A stretch of DNA of 64,000 bases, from the NCBI GenBank assembly GCA_001510385.1, contig LFFE01000011.1:1-64000 (forward strand), given 5' to 3'. A program made the position numbers and the translations under genes. Shown here piece after piece: positions 17,289-26,019 of the stretch. Position 1 is the stretch's first letter. Every line of letters starts with the position of its first letter. This DNA comes from Actinobacteria bacterium casp-actino5 (GTDB lineage Bacteria; Actinomycetota; Acidimicrobiia; Acidimicrobiales; Ilumatobacteraceae). Below the pieces are notes generated by a model. The model worked only from the letters and a program-made list of their open reading frames with translations, searched no databases and was not told where the DNA came from.

Positions 17289-17782
17289 CCTCACGAAGCC
17301 GTTGGAAGGCTTGGCCATCGTGGGCGGCAATGTTTGTGGTGTTGGTTGCCCTCTTGGCGGTTGGATCAACTCGTGATTCAGGTCCGTTGAACCCAGGAGA
17401 TCGGATCGATTCGATTTCACGGCGAGTGGCATGCCCGGTGTGTGATGGCGAAAGTGTGTTCGAGTCGCGCAACCCCGCGTCAGAGGCGATCCGGGCTGAA
17501 ATCCGTGCATCCGTCTACGACGGAACCGCTACGGACAACGAAATTCTTGCGTCGATCGCAAATTCGTATGGTGGAAAGGTGCTGCTGGTGCCAAGCTCGT
17601 CTGGTTTCGATGCTCTGATCTGGGCGCTTCCAGCAGCCGGGTTGATGGTAGGACTCGTCGGGTTGTGGTTCGCCTTCCGAAGATGGCGTGAGGAAGCTGC
17701 TGCCCTTGGGCCACCGTCTACCGAGGATTACAGCCTTGTTGAACAGGCCCGTCAAGCGCGCAGCGAGCATGTCTGTGAGTGA
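17285..17782 (+). CDS. ccmH: Cytochrome c biogenesis protein CcmH
   Basis: This 165-residue protein has an N-terminal signal or anchor, the redox motif RVACPVCDGESVFES near residue 46 (the family usually reads RCPVCQGQS), a short helical domain and a second membrane helix (about 103-125). CcmH reduces or holds apocytochrome thiols for heme attachment. The Arg directly before the first Cys in LRCxxC is replaced by Ala here (VACPVC). Its start overlaps the upstream stop and its end overlaps the ccmI-like gene by 14 bases. Confidence 0.88.
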   Translation: MTSRSRWKAWPSWAAMFVVLVALLAVGSTRDSGPLNPGDRIDSISRRVACPVCDGESVFESRNPASEAIRAEIRASVYDGTATDNEILASIANSYGGKVLLVPSSSGFDALIWALPAAGLMVGLVGLWFAFRRWREEAAALGPPSTEDYSLVEQARQARSEHVCE

Positions 17783-18500
17783 GGATCGGGAGGCGCTGAT
17801 AGTCGAGCGCGACTTTCTGCTGTCCTCGCTTGACGACCTCGATCGTGAACTTGCAGCTGGCGATATTTCACCTGAAGATCACGCTGAGTTGCGAGACGGG
17901 TATGTCGCTCGGGCGGCGGAAGTGCTGCGGTTAATCGAACAAGAGCGTCTCGAACCCTTACGGCGCATTCGATTGGGGTGGAAGAGAGCTGTAGGAGTTC
18001 TCGGTGTCGTCATCGTGATTGGTGCTGCACTCGCTGTTGTGCTCGCAAGCACTCTAGGTGAGCGCTTGTCAGGTCAGTCCATGACAGGTTTTGACCCGCG
18101 TGACACGGCAACTGCACTTCTCGCTGAGGCACGCGCAACAAATTTTTCAGACCCTGCCGGTGCTGCAGATTTATACGCGCTCGTGCTTGTTGAAGACCCG
18201 ACAAATGTTGAGGCATTGACGTATCGAGGGTGGACATTGGCGTTGGCTGCTCGCCAAAATCCTGATGAAGATGCCGGTGCTGAGCAATTTGCTGAGGCAG
18301 TTGATCTTCTCGTTGAGGCGGTCACAGTTGACCCGTCGTATGCCGACCCGCTCTGCTTCTTAGGAATCATCCAATATCGATTTGTTGGTGATGCTGATGC
18401 TGCTCGGCCGTTTGTCGCCGCGTGCTTGGCAGCGAACCCACCAGCGGAGGTGAGAGATCTTGTGCAGAATCTTGCCGACGAATTGGGCGTCGGGAGTTAA
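17769..18500 (+). CDS. ccmI: CcmI-like TPR protein
   Basis: This 243-residue protein starts with a cytoplasmic helical segment (ALIVERDFLLSSLDDLDREL), has one membrane helix (about 80-100) and ends with tetratricopeptide-like repeats (about 125-240, including ALYALVLVEDPTNVEALTYR-type helices). This is the layout of CcmI, which binds apocytochrome c C-termini. It closes the ccm operon. Its 3' end overlaps the convergent sixA gene by 4 bases. Confidence 0.78.
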   Translation: MSVSEDREALIVERDFLLSSLDDLDRELAAGDISPEDHAELRDGYVARAAEVLRLIEQERLEPLRRIRLGWKRAVGVLGVVIVIGAALAVVLASTLGERLSGQSMTGFDPRDTATALLAEARATNFSDPAGAADLYALVLVEDPTNVEALTYRGWTLALAARQNPDEDAGAEQFAEAVDLLVEAVTVDPSYADPLCFLGIIQYRFVGDADAARPFVAACLAANPPAEVRDLVQNLADELGVGS

Positions 18501-18976
18501 TCCCTCTTTGAACCACGTTTTGGTGGTGGCCACGCCTTGGCTTTCGAGAAATTCCCGAGCTTTGATCGCCTGATGACCCATACCGACGCTTTTCGCCACT
18601 CAGCCGCAGAGGTGATCTCCATGCCGCGGCGTTCGAGTGCCGCAATCGTCGAAGGGATGATGTCGCCGTGACTGCAGAGAACAGCATGATCGGGGACTTC
18701 TGCGAGTAGTTCCAACACTGGCTCAAATGGCTCGTATTCGCAGATTCGGTGTTCAACGGCGATCTCAAGACCAACGAGATCCGCAAGCGGTTCAAGCGTT
18801 TGCACACATCGGACGTATGGGCTTGAGAGCAACACACTCGGTTCATGTTTTGCGAGTCGCGTGGCAAGCATACGGGACTGTTCCCAGCCTGCTTTTGACA
18901 GCGGTCGATCAATGTCGTCGCCCGTCCATACGCGACGTTCGCCAGCCTTGGCATGTCGAACAACATAAATTGCCAT
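18497..18976 (-). CDS. sixA: SixA-like phosphohistidine phosphatase
   Basis: This 159-residue protein belongs to the histidine phosphatase superfamily. It starts MAIYVVRHAKAGER, the SixA form of the RHG motif, and has the second catalytic His in AVLCSHGDIIP. SixA dephosphorylates phosphohistidine on histidine-kinase or PTS proteins in the cytosol; the natural target here is unknown. The ATG at 18976 is chosen because it begins the domain and follows the upstream stop by one base, implying coupling with the membrane protein gene. Confidence 0.85.
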   Translation of the reverse strand: MAIYVVRHAKAGERRVWTGDDIDRPLSKAGWEQSRMLATRLAKHEPSVLLSSPYVRCVQTLEPLADLVGLEIAVEHRICEYEPFEPVLELLAEVPDHAVLCSHGDIIPSTIAALERRGMEITSAAEWRKASVWVIRRSKLGNFSKAKAWPPPKRGSKRD

Positions 18977-18977
18977 C

Positions 18978-19715
18978 TCAGCTGATTCCTTTTGATTGCA
19001 GGAGTGCTTGGTGGCGTTGAGTGAGCCGGCGAGCAAGCGTGACGAACAATGCTGCTGCCGCAACGCTCGTGAGGGCAGAACCCCAGATAATGAAGCGCTG
19101 GTCTATCGCGGTCTCTGCCATGGCCGTTGCGCCAGAACCAAGCAGTGGAGACCGATCGAGCCACTGACGGATGGCGAGTCCAGTGGGTACCACACCAAAG
19201 GCGATAAACCAGCCGGTGATCAGCGGGCTGGCAGGAGCCTTCTTCCACGAATCTTGCTCGAGGTCAGTTGCTTTCCAAAGTTCTCGAAACATGAAGAACG
19301 GGATGATGTACAAAATGAGCGGTGGCACAAACCAACCTCCGATCGCCCAAGCCGGTCGCCAGGTTGCAACCCGACCAACTTGTTCGTGATGTGCAGCAAG
19401 CCGCCGCATCCACATGATCGCAGTGATGCCTGCGCCGAGCTGAGTGAGGGTTTGGGCAAGTTGCAGCGTTAGGCCGGGGCCATAGGAGGCGACAAAGTCT
19501 GTTTCGGACATCGCCCCACCCAGAAACATTTGTGCATCGTCCAAGGCAAGTTCGTTGAGCAATGCGAAGAGCAAACCCAAAACCGCAGTGATTGGCACGA
19601 GCACCGTGATTGAGGTGAGCAAGCCGTTGAGTGGCTTCGTGTTGTAGTTCTGTCCGACAAGTCCGGCGGGCGGTGGAGGAGGAAGGGGGGTTGACCCTTC
19701 GGTCGCTTCGTCCAT
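18978..19715 (-). CDS. DUF4328-like membrane protein
   Basis: This 245-residue protein has a proline-rich N-terminus (STPLPPPPPAG) and four or five membrane helices. The pattern resembles DUF4328 proteins: an RRLAAHHEQVG loop, WAIGGWFVPPLILYIIPFFM, a FRELWKA segment and TGWFIAFG. Function is unknown. It is the first gene of a two-gene unit with sixA, and its start is supported by a leaderless -10 element. Confidence 0.72.
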   Translation of the reverse strand: MDEATEGSTPLPPPPPAGLVGQNYNTKPLNGLLTSITVLVPITAVLGLLFALLNELALDDAQMFLGGAMSETDFVASYGPGLTLQLAQTLTQLGAGITAIMWMRRLAAHHEQVGRVATWRPAWAIGGWFVPPLILYIIPFFMFRELWKATDLEQDSWKKAPASPLITGWFIAFGVVPTGLAIRQWLDRSPLLGSGATAMAETAIDQRFIIWGSALTSVAAAALFVTLARRLTQRHQALLQSKGIS

Positions 19716-19721
19716 ATCGGC

Positions 19722-19727
19722 AAACTA
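19722..19727 (-). promoter_or_regulatory. Candidate leaderless -10 element for the DUF4328-sixA unit
   Basis: TAGTTT on the minus strand ends 6 bases before the ATG at 19715. Confidence 0.5.
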
Positions 19728-19741
19728 TCGCAGGTCGTCGA

Positions 19742-20080
19742 CTAGCCCCACCCGAGCTCGTCAAGCCGTTCATCTTCGATGCCTGCGGCGTGAGCCAGTT
19801 CGTGGATTACGGTCACGACAACTTCATTGACGAGATCCTCATCGGTGTCAACCGAAGCACAAAGGGTGTGCCGGAAAATGGTGATCACCGATGGACCGTC
19901 AGAATCGAGGCTTTCAGTGATGGGGATCCCTTCAAAGAGACCGAGCAGATCAGGCTCTTCAGTCGAGTAGTCGTCAATGACGATTGCGACGTTGTCGAGA
20001 GCTGGCGCGAGTTCGTCAGGGATCAGGTCGATCGCATCTTTCACAATGCGTTCGAATCGGTATAGCGGAATCGGCTCCAC
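19742..20080 (-). CDS. Minimal zincin-type metallopeptidase-like protein
   Basis: This 112-residue protein ends with the zincin motif VIHELAHAAGIEDERLDELGW (HExxH plus a downstream acidic residue and a conserved LGW end), the signature of the small actinobacterial metallopeptidase family (DUF1025-like). The substrate is unknown. It begins with GTG 8 bases after the mrp stop and is probably cotranscribed with mrp. Confidence 0.8.
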   Translation of the reverse strand: MEPIPLYRFERIVKDAIDLIPDELAPALDNVAIVIDDYSTEEPDLLGLFEGIPITESLDSDGPSVITIFRHTLCASVDTDEDLVNEVVVTVIHELAHAAGIEDERLDELGWG

Positions 20081-20088
20081 CGAGGTTG

Positions 20089-21237
20089 TTAATCGACGAT
20101 GCGCAGTTCGGGGCTAAAGACCTTGCGAGGGCGAAGGTCGACAGCGATTTGTTCAGCAATCTTCATGAATGCTTGGGCAGATTCAGACTCAGGATCAACG
20201 GCGGTAATTGGCCGACCATCGTCTCCGCCCTCTCGAAGCGCAGGTACGAGAGGAAGTTGCCCGAGCAGAGGCACTTCAAGTTCTTCGGAGAGTTCATGGC
20301 CACCGCCCGCACCAAAGAGTTCATAGCGCTTGCCATCATCACCGGTAAACCATGACATGTTCTCAATGACACCACGGACCGGCAGGTTGACCTTTTCAGC
20401 CATCGCAGCAGAGAGGCGAGCAACTTTCTGGGCGGCTGGCTGAGGAGTCGTGACGACGTAGACCTCGCCTCGTGGCAAGTATTGGCTCAAACTGAGAGCG
20501 ATGTCGCCCGTACCCGGAGGCATGTCGATGAGGAGAAAATCTGGCTGGTCCCAGAACACATCGGTGAGGAACTGTTCGAGTGCTTTGTGCAGCATCGGTC
20601 CACGCCAGATCACGGCCTCGCCCTCAGGAACGAAGTAGCCCATCGAGATGCAACGGACGCCCCACCGCTCCGGCGGGAGAATCATCTCGTCGACGACTGT
20701 TGGTTTCCGGTCGGTACCGAGCATTCGAGGAATTGAGAATCCGTAGATATCGGCGTCGACGACACCAACGGTGTGGCCGAGGCGGGCGAGAGCGACCGCA
20801 AGGTTGGTGGTCACGCTCGACTTACCAACTCCACCTTTACCCGAGGAAATGAGAAGTGGCCGAGTCTTTGAGCCTGGCTGCGAAAATGGGATTGCTCGCC
20901 CCTCCGCATGACCATGAGCCTGCTGTTGTCCGGCGGTTGCTGCGGGGCTGCCGTGGAGTAACTCGCGAACGGCGGCTCTCTCTTCGTCGGTCATGACGGT
21001 GAATTCGAGTGCGACTCCGGTGACTCCCGGAAGGGTTTCGACTGCTCCGGTGACCCGATTTTGGATCTCATTGCGTAACGGGCAACCCGCAATTGTGAGG
21101 GCGACAAGAATGTCGGCCGTGCCATCGGCTCGAAGTTCTGCCCGCTTCAGCATCCCGAGGTCAACGATTGAGCGATGCAGCTCAGGGTCTTCGATCGGAC
21201 GAAGAGCTTCGACGAGTTGGTCGTTCGACGTGGTCAT
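20089..21237 (-). CDS. mrp: Mrp/ApbC-type iron-sulfur cluster carrier ATPase
   Basis: This 382-residue protein has an N-terminal MIP18/DUF59 domain (LRPIEDPELHRSIVDLGML) and a P-loop Mrp ATPase domain with the deviant Walker A GKGGVGKSSVTTNLA near residue 132. Known relatives deliver Fe-S clusters to apoproteins. The C-terminal CxxC seen in many ApbC/Nbp35 proteins is absent here: the region reads ENMSWFTGDDGKRYELFG. The ATG at 21237 is chosen over upstream starts because MTTSNDQLVEAL begins the domain. It is divergent from the SufR-like regulator. Confidence 0.88.
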   Translation of the reverse strand: MTTSNDQLVEALRPIEDPELHRSIVDLGMLKRAELRADGTADILVALTIAGCPLRNEIQNRVTGAVETLPGVTGVALEFTVMTDEERAAVRELLHGSPAATAGQQQAHGHAEGRAIPFSQPGSKTRPLLISSGKGGVGKSSVTTNLAVALARLGHTVGVVDADIYGFSIPRMLGTDRKPTVVDEMILPPERWGVRCISMGYFVPEGEAVIWRGPMLHKALEQFLTDVFWDQPDFLLIDMPPGTGDIALSLSQYLPRGEVYVVTTPQPAAQKVARLSAAMAEKVNLPVRGVIENMSWFTGDDGKRYELFGAGGGHELSEELEVPLLGQLPLVPALREGGDDGRPITAVDPESESAQAFMKIAEQIAVDLRPRKVFSPELRIVD

Positions 21238-21297
21238 AAGTTCCATTCTGGCGAACGCAAAAGGGGTTTGCACGACGGCGGTAGTGGAAATTCCATC

Positions 21298-21303
21298 TAA
21301 GAT
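21298..21303 (+). promoter_or_regulatory. Candidate leaderless -10 element for the SufR-like regulator
   Basis: TAAGAT ends 7 bases before the GTG at 21311. Confidence 0.5.
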
Positions 21304-21310
21304 TTACCTC

Positions 21311-22036
21311 GTGGCGTCAAAAGGCTCTTCAACTACGTCGTTTAGTGCGACGGTGTCGGCAATTACTGACGCGTTTGGCGACCCCACTCGCCGAAAGGTG
21401 TATCTCTTCGCTCGCGACACAGATGGAGATGGGGTCACAACATCGCAAGTTGCAGCTGAAGTCGGGGTTCATCCCAACGTCGCCCGTCACCACCTCGAAA
21501 AACTTGCTGCTGGCGGGTACCTAGAAGTTCACAGCGGTCGCAGTGGGTCAGGTGTCGCCGGTCGGCCGTCGAAGCGCTACGTCGCAGTTGATGATGTTGT
21601 TACCGAGTTTCCGGTTCGTAGCGATGATCTCGTGCTCTCGCTGCTTGGTCGCGCGTTGACAAAGTTGCCTCGCAACGAGGCGGAAATTCTCGCAGAAGAA
21701 GTTGGAGCGGAGTATGGCCGTGCGATGGCAGCGGGCCTCACTGGCGAAACGATTGAGCGAGGCCAGAAATCCCTTCGTGCCGCCATGCGCTCTGTCGCTG
21801 CCGCGCTGACCGCCCACGGGTTTGCCGCACATGCAGATAACCGATCGAACCAACTTCGAATTATTAATGACCATTGTCCGTTTGGCGACGTTGCAACCGA
21901 ACATCCGGTGATCTGCGCAGTCGATCGAGGAATGGTTCGAGGAATGCTGGCTGAGCTGTATGGCGACAATGTCGGTGAGGTTGTGACTGAATCGTCCCTC
22001 GCATTTGGCGACACGTTTTGCTCGACGACGATTTGA
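21311..22036 (+). CDS. SufR-like helix-turn-helix regulator with a C-terminal cysteine set
   Basis: This 241-residue protein has an ArsR-like winged helix (about 15-95; VTTSQVAAEVGVHPNVARHH) and a C-terminal domain with Cys189 and Cys202 (CPFG...VIC, CX12C spacing) plus Cys237. SufR-type repressors use such a CX12C pair and a third Cys to bind a [2Fe-2S] or [4Fe-4S] cluster and control suf genes. Divergence from mrp supports a role in Fe-S homeostasis (inference). The GTG start fits the leaderless promoter and excludes a long N-terminal extension that would run antisense to mrp. Confidence 0.75.
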   Translation: MASKGSSTTSFSATVSAITDAFGDPTRRKVYLFARDTDGDGVTTSQVAAEVGVHPNVARHHLEKLAAGGYLEVHSGRSGSGVAGRPSKRYVAVDDVVTEFPVRSDDLVLSLLGRALTKLPRNEAEILAEEVGAEYGRAMAAGLTGETIERGQKSLRAAMRSVAAALTAHGFAAHADNRSNQLRIINDHCPFGDVATEHPVICAVDRGMVRGMLAELYGDNVGEVVTESSLAFGDTFCSTTI

Positions 22037-22060
22037 ACCATTGCCGTAGAGACACCGTTC

Positions 22061-22076
22061 GCGGGAGGATTCCCGC
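22061..22076. other. GC-rich hairpin just upstream of argS
   Basis: GCGGGA-GGAT-TCCCGC forms a 6-bp stem with a 4-base loop, ending 15 bases before the argS ATG. It has no T-tract, so it is not a standard terminator. It could affect argS translation. Confidence 0.4.
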
Positions 22077-22091
22077 CACAATGGTGGAGCA

Positions 22092-23849
22092 ATGTCGAAT
22101 AAGCGCCCCCTTGTAGAGACCTCATTGACGGATCCGATTGCGTTGGTTTCAGCGCGGCTAGGCCCATGGCTGTCACAGCGCGCCGGTGGAGGGGATATCG
22201 ATGCAGTTGTTCGGCCGAGCGACCACGCGGACGCGCAGATCAATGGCGCGCTTCCATTGGCAAAACAACTGGGCTGTAACCCGCGCGATCTTGCAACAGA
22301 GATTGTCGACTCCGGCCAGTTAGCTGATCTGTGTTCTGAAACTGAGGTTGCGGGGCCAGGGTTTATCAATGTCACATTCTCGAACTCAGTCATCAACTCT
22401 TTGCTTACAGAAGTCGCAAACGATGAGCATCTTGGGCTTCGGCAGGCGTCCAACGCTCGGACGGTTGTGGTCGACTATTCGGCGCCGAACGTGGCGAAGG
22501 AAATGCACGTTGGGCACCTTCGCTCGACGGTGATTGGTGACGCGCTGGTTCGTATGTACACCGCAGCTGGCCATCGTGTCATCCGAGAAAACCATATTGG
22601 TGATTGGGGACGGCCATTCGGAATGCTCATTGAGCATCTGCTTGATCTTGGCGAGGAAGTCGCAGCATCGGGGCTTGGACAAGGCGATCTTGACAGCTTT
22701 TATAAGGCGGCGAATGCAAAGTTCAGTGAGTCTGAGGAGTTCCAGGAACGTTCACGTCAACGTGTTGTGCTGTTGCAGGGCGGCGACGAAGAAACACATG
22801 TGCTGTGGAACCGACTCGTGGCGATGTCAACCGAGTACTTCAACACCGTGTACGAACAACTCGGCGTGCTGTTGGTTGACGATGACCTGATGGGTGAGAG
22901 CAAGTATCAGCCGTTGATGCCGGAGACCCTTGCCCGTCTTGAAGCATCCGGATTGATGTCTGAAAGCGAAGGAGCAAAGGTTGTTTTCCCACCCGGGTTT
23001 ACCAACCGTGATGGCGACCCGTTACCACTCATTGTGCAGGCGCGCACTGGGGGATTCAACTACGCGACGAGTGACCTCGCATGCGTGATCGACCGCGTTG
23101 AACGACTTCATGCGGATCTCATGCTGTATGTGATCGGTGCGCCTCAACAGCAGCACCTTGAGATGGTGTTTGCCGTTGCAAACATGGCTGGTTGGATGCC
23201 CGATGGTGTGTCGGCGATTCACGTTGCATTCGGAAATGTGCTGGGCGACGACAAGAAAATGTTGCGCAGTCGAAGCGGAGAGTCGGTCAAGCTGGTCGAT
23301 TTGCTGTCGGAAGCGGTTGAGCGAGCCGCGTCAGCGGTGGAAGAGAAGAACCCGAGTCTTTCGGATTCTGAACGGGCGGACGTTGCCCAAATGATTGGCA
23401 TCGGCGCAGTCAAGTATGCAGACCTCTCAACTGACCGAGTACGCGACTATGTCTTCGATTGGGATCGCATGCTTGCCTTCGATGGCAACACTTCCCCATA
23501 TCTGCAGTACGCACATGCACGTATTCGGTCGATCTTCCGTCGCGCCGCCGATGACCAAGTTTCGGCAGGGGCGATTGCGGTGCATGAAGCAGCTGAACGC
23601 GCCTTGGGCCTACGACTTCTTAGTTACCCAGCAGCGGTCGCTGATGCGCTTGAATCAAATTCTCCCCATCGACTGTGCACCTACCTGTTCGAGCTCGCAC
23701 AACTGTTCACGGCGTTCTATGAGCATTGTCCAGTTATGAAGTCCGAGGGAGATATTCGTGCATCCCGTCTCGCACTCTGCGATCTCACCGCTCGCACCCT
23801 GTCGGCAGGTCTTGACCTCCTAGGGATCGACGCCCCGGAGCAGATGTGA
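22092..23849 (+). CDS. argS: Arginyl-tRNA synthetase
   Basis: This 585-residue class I synthetase charges tRNA-Arg. The HIGH-type motif is in KEMHVGHLRSTVIGD, and as in many ArgRS enzymes the KMSKS motif is degenerate (DDKKMLRSRSGE). The N-terminal Add1 domain and the C-terminal DALR anticodon-binding domain (from about residue 470, with SPYLQYAHARIRSI) are complete. Its stop overlaps the lysA GTG by 4 bases (GTGA). Confidence 0.96.
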   Translation: MSNKRPLVETSLTDPIALVSARLGPWLSQRAGGGDIDAVVRPSDHADAQINGALPLAKQLGCNPRDLATEIVDSGQLADLCSETEVAGPGFINVTFSNSVINSLLTEVANDEHLGLRQASNARTVVVDYSAPNVAKEMHVGHLRSTVIGDALVRMYTAAGHRVIRENHIGDWGRPFGMLIEHLLDLGEEVAASGLGQGDLDSFYKAANAKFSESEEFQERSRQRVVLLQGGDEETHVLWNRLVAMSTEYFNTVYEQLGVLLVDDDLMGESKYQPLMPETLARLEASGLMSESEGAKVVFPPGFTNRDGDPLPLIVQARTGGFNYATSDLACVIDRVERLHADLMLYVIGAPQQQHLEMVFAVANMAGWMPDGVSAIHVAFGNVLGDDKKMLRSRSGESVKLVDLLSEAVERAASAVEEKNPSLSDSERADVAQMIGIGAVKYADLSTDRVRDYVFDWDRMLAFDGNTSPYLQYAHARIRSIFRRAADDQVSAGAIAVHEAAERALGLRLLSYPAAVADALESNSPHRLCTYLFELAQLFTAFYEHCPVMKSEGDIRASRLALCDLTARTLSAGLDLLGIDAPEQM

Positions 23850-25135
23850 ACTCGTTGCCTCGTCATCTGTTGCCCGACAACGCAGCGGTCGCGTCCGATG
23901 GCTCACTCATGATCGGTGGTGTGAGCGTTGCCGATCTCGCAGCAGAGTTCGGTACTCCATTATTTGTGTATGACGAAGAGCACCTCCGTGATCGGTGCCG
24001 ACAAGCGGTAACTGCATTTGGGCATCAATCAGCGGTATACGCAACAAAAGCATTTCTTTGCCGGGCGATGGCCGATCTTGCATACTCCGAAGGAATGATG
24101 CTTGACGTCGCTTCGGGCGGGGAACTGCACGTTGCTCTATCGGCAGGTGTTCCGGGGTCGGCCTGCGTGCTCCACGGGAACAACAAAAGCCTTGTCGAAT
24201 TGCAGATGGCAATCGATGCGGGCGTGCACGCGATTGTTGTTGATTCGTTCGACGAGATTGACCGTCTTGAGCGACTAGGGGCTGAGGCAGGGGCAAAAGT
24301 GCCTTCGGTGTTACTACGCATCACGCCTGGGGTTTCAGCGCACACGCATGAGTTCATCTCCACCGGCCAGAACGATTCGAAGTTTGGTTTCAACCTCGAA
24401 AATGGTGATGCTGAACGAGCGGTTCAACGAGTGCGATCATCATCGGTATTGAGCCTCATTGGGGTCCATTGCCACATCGGTTCGAACGTGTTCGACGCGG
24501 CAAGTTTCGCAAAGGCTGCGCAGGTGATGGCGGAGTTCGCGATTCCGCTCGACTTGCCCGAACTGGTTCTTGGTGGTGGTCTTGGCGTCCCTTATGTAGC
24601 AGGTGAGGAAGCTCCAACTATCTCAACTTGGGGATCTGTACTCCTCGATGCATGCGAAGCGCTCGGGGTTCGATCGCGGGTATCAGTTGAGCCTGGCCGG
24701 GCGATCGCCGCCGCAGCCGCGATCACCGTGTACACCGTCGGTACCGTGAAAGACATTCCGGGTGTTCGCAGATACGTCTCGGTTGATGGTGGAATGAGCG
24801 ACAACCCTCGTCCGGTGTTGTACGGGTCGGGTTATGAAGCAGGTCTCGTGAGAGACCCATTCGCTGATCGGACGTTGACGGCTCGAATTGTTGGAAAGCA
24901 CTGTGAGAGTGGTGACGTATTGGTGGCGGATGCACGACTGCCAGAAGACCTTTCTGTAGGTGACTTGTTGTTTACGCCTGTGACTGGTGCGTATGGGCAC
25001 TCCATGGGGTCGAACTACAACAAGGTCTTACGGCCTGCTGTGGTGTTCGTTCGTGACGGAACTGCCCGCCTCGTCGTTCGACGTGAGACCTACGACGACC
25101 TACTGGCGACCGACATCTTTGGTGCCGACAGCTGA
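23846..25135 (+). CDS. lysA: Diaminopimelate decarboxylase
   Basis: This 429-residue PLP enzyme of the alanine racemase fold makes L-lysine from meso-diaminopimelate. The PLP lysine lies in VYATKAFLCRAMA, the phosphate-binding loop in LVLGGGLGVPY, and the active-site Cys in GKHCESGDVLV. SVEPGRAIAA and GVHCHIGSNV are also typical. It is translationally coupled to argS. The convergent crotonase gene begins 4 bases past its stop with no terminator between them. Confidence 0.95.
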   Translation: MNSLPRHLLPDNAAVASDGSLMIGGVSVADLAAEFGTPLFVYDEEHLRDRCRQAVTAFGHQSAVYATKAFLCRAMADLAYSEGMMLDVASGGELHVALSAGVPGSACVLHGNNKSLVELQMAIDAGVHAIVVDSFDEIDRLERLGAEAGAKVPSVLLRITPGVSAHTHEFISTGQNDSKFGFNLENGDAERAVQRVRSSSVLSLIGVHCHIGSNVFDAASFAKAAQVMAEFAIPLDLPELVLGGGLGVPYVAGEEAPTISTWGSVLLDACEALGVRSRVSVEPGRAIAAAAAITVYTVGTVKDIPGVRRYVSVDGGMSDNPRPVLYGSGYEAGLVRDPFADRTLTARIVGKHCESGDVLVADARLPEDLSVGDLLFTPVTGAYGHSMGSNYNKVLRPAVVFVRDGTARLVVRRETYDDLLATDIFGADS

Positions 25136-25139
25136 CCGA

Positions 25140-25943
25140 TCAACTTGACCCGCGAGAGCGGCTCTCGAGATACCGCTGAGAGGCGGCTCTTGATTCCTCG
25201 TCGTGAAGCGCAACCACGAGGGTGTCTGCATCATTTGCGTTTCGAGCGGTGCCCGCAATTTCTTCCATGACGGCATTGACCTGGGTTTTCGTTGCGAGCA
25301 ACGAAAATGTTGGCTTGCTTGCAAGCGACTCGGCAAAGGATGCCGCCTCTGAGATGAGGTCATCGTCGGGGACAACCCGGTTGACGAACCGAAGCTGGCG
25401 TGCTTCCTCAGCATCGAAGGGTCGACACGACAAGATGAGCTCCTTTGCGACTGCTGGGCCGACTTCTCGGACGAGTCGGGGTACTCCTCCCCATGCGAGA
25501 GGTATCCCAAGGTCAACTTCTGGAATGGAGAACCGAGTGCCGACCGCCGCAATGCGTAGGTCACATGCCGAGGTGAGAACAACGCCGCCGCCAACGCAAT
25601 GACCGTGAACTGCGGCGATCGTGAGTTGTCGCATGTTGGTGACCGTGTCGGCCATAACGCGGCCAAGTTCAGCACCTGCTCGCGGGTTAGCCCCGCCGTA
25701 CACAGTCGTGAAGTCATTGAGGTCAAACCCTGCGGTGAAGGCACGACCCTCACCTCTGAACACCACGACCTTGATGTCGTGCTGGTTCGAGATCCATGTG
25801 CAGAGCTCGATGATTTCAGACATCAACGCCACCGATAGAGCATTGAGGCGCTCGGGACGATTCAACACGACTGTGCCGACGGGTTCATCAGCGGTGCGTT
25901 CCCAGCGAAGGGAGTTGAGCACGGGACATTCACGATCTGCCAT
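25140..25943 (-). CDS. Enoyl-CoA hydratase/isomerase family protein
   Basis: This 267-residue crotonase has VVLNRPERLNALS, an FTAGFDLND first oxyanion segment, HGHCVGGGVVLTSACDLRIA as the second, and FSIPEVDLGIPL, which keeps the glutamate equivalent to Glu164 of rat mitochondrial hydratase. The other hydratase glutamate (GGGCEL) is Val here (GGGVVL), so an isomerase or other CoA activity is as likely as hydration. The ATG at 25943 (MADRECPVL) is chosen at the domain start; the frame upstream is open but lacks crotonase features. It stands alone between lysA and hom. Confidence 0.85.
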   Translation of the reverse strand: MADRECPVLNSLRWERTADEPVGTVVLNRPERLNALSVALMSEIIELCTWISNQHDIKVVVFRGEGRAFTAGFDLNDFTTVYGGANPRAGAELGRVMADTVTNMRQLTIAAVHGHCVGGGVVLTSACDLRIAAVGTRFSIPEVDLGIPLAWGGVPRLVREVGPAVAKELILSCRPFDAEEARQLRFVNRVVPDDDLISEAASFAESLASKPTFSLLATKTQVNAVMEEIAGTARNANDADTLVVALHDEESRAASQRYLESRSRGSS

Positions 25944-26006
25944 AGATCTATCGAAGCATGGGATGTGCCATTCAGCCGTGTCGGGGCTGGTGTGGGCGCT
26001 CGCGGA

Positions 26007-26012
26007 TAGCCT
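26007..26012 (+). promoter_or_regulatory. Candidate leaderless -10 element for hom-thrC
   Basis: TAGCCT ends 7 bases before the GTG at 26020. The spacer contains GAAGG, but it is too near the start to act as a standard ribosome-binding site. Confidence 0.45.
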
Positions 26013-26019
26013 CTGAAGG

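Noticed and set aside
20993-21310. Long N-terminal extension of the SufR-like regulator
   Set aside because: It would run antisense through the conserved start of mrp. The leaderless promoter and domain start both point to GTG 21311.
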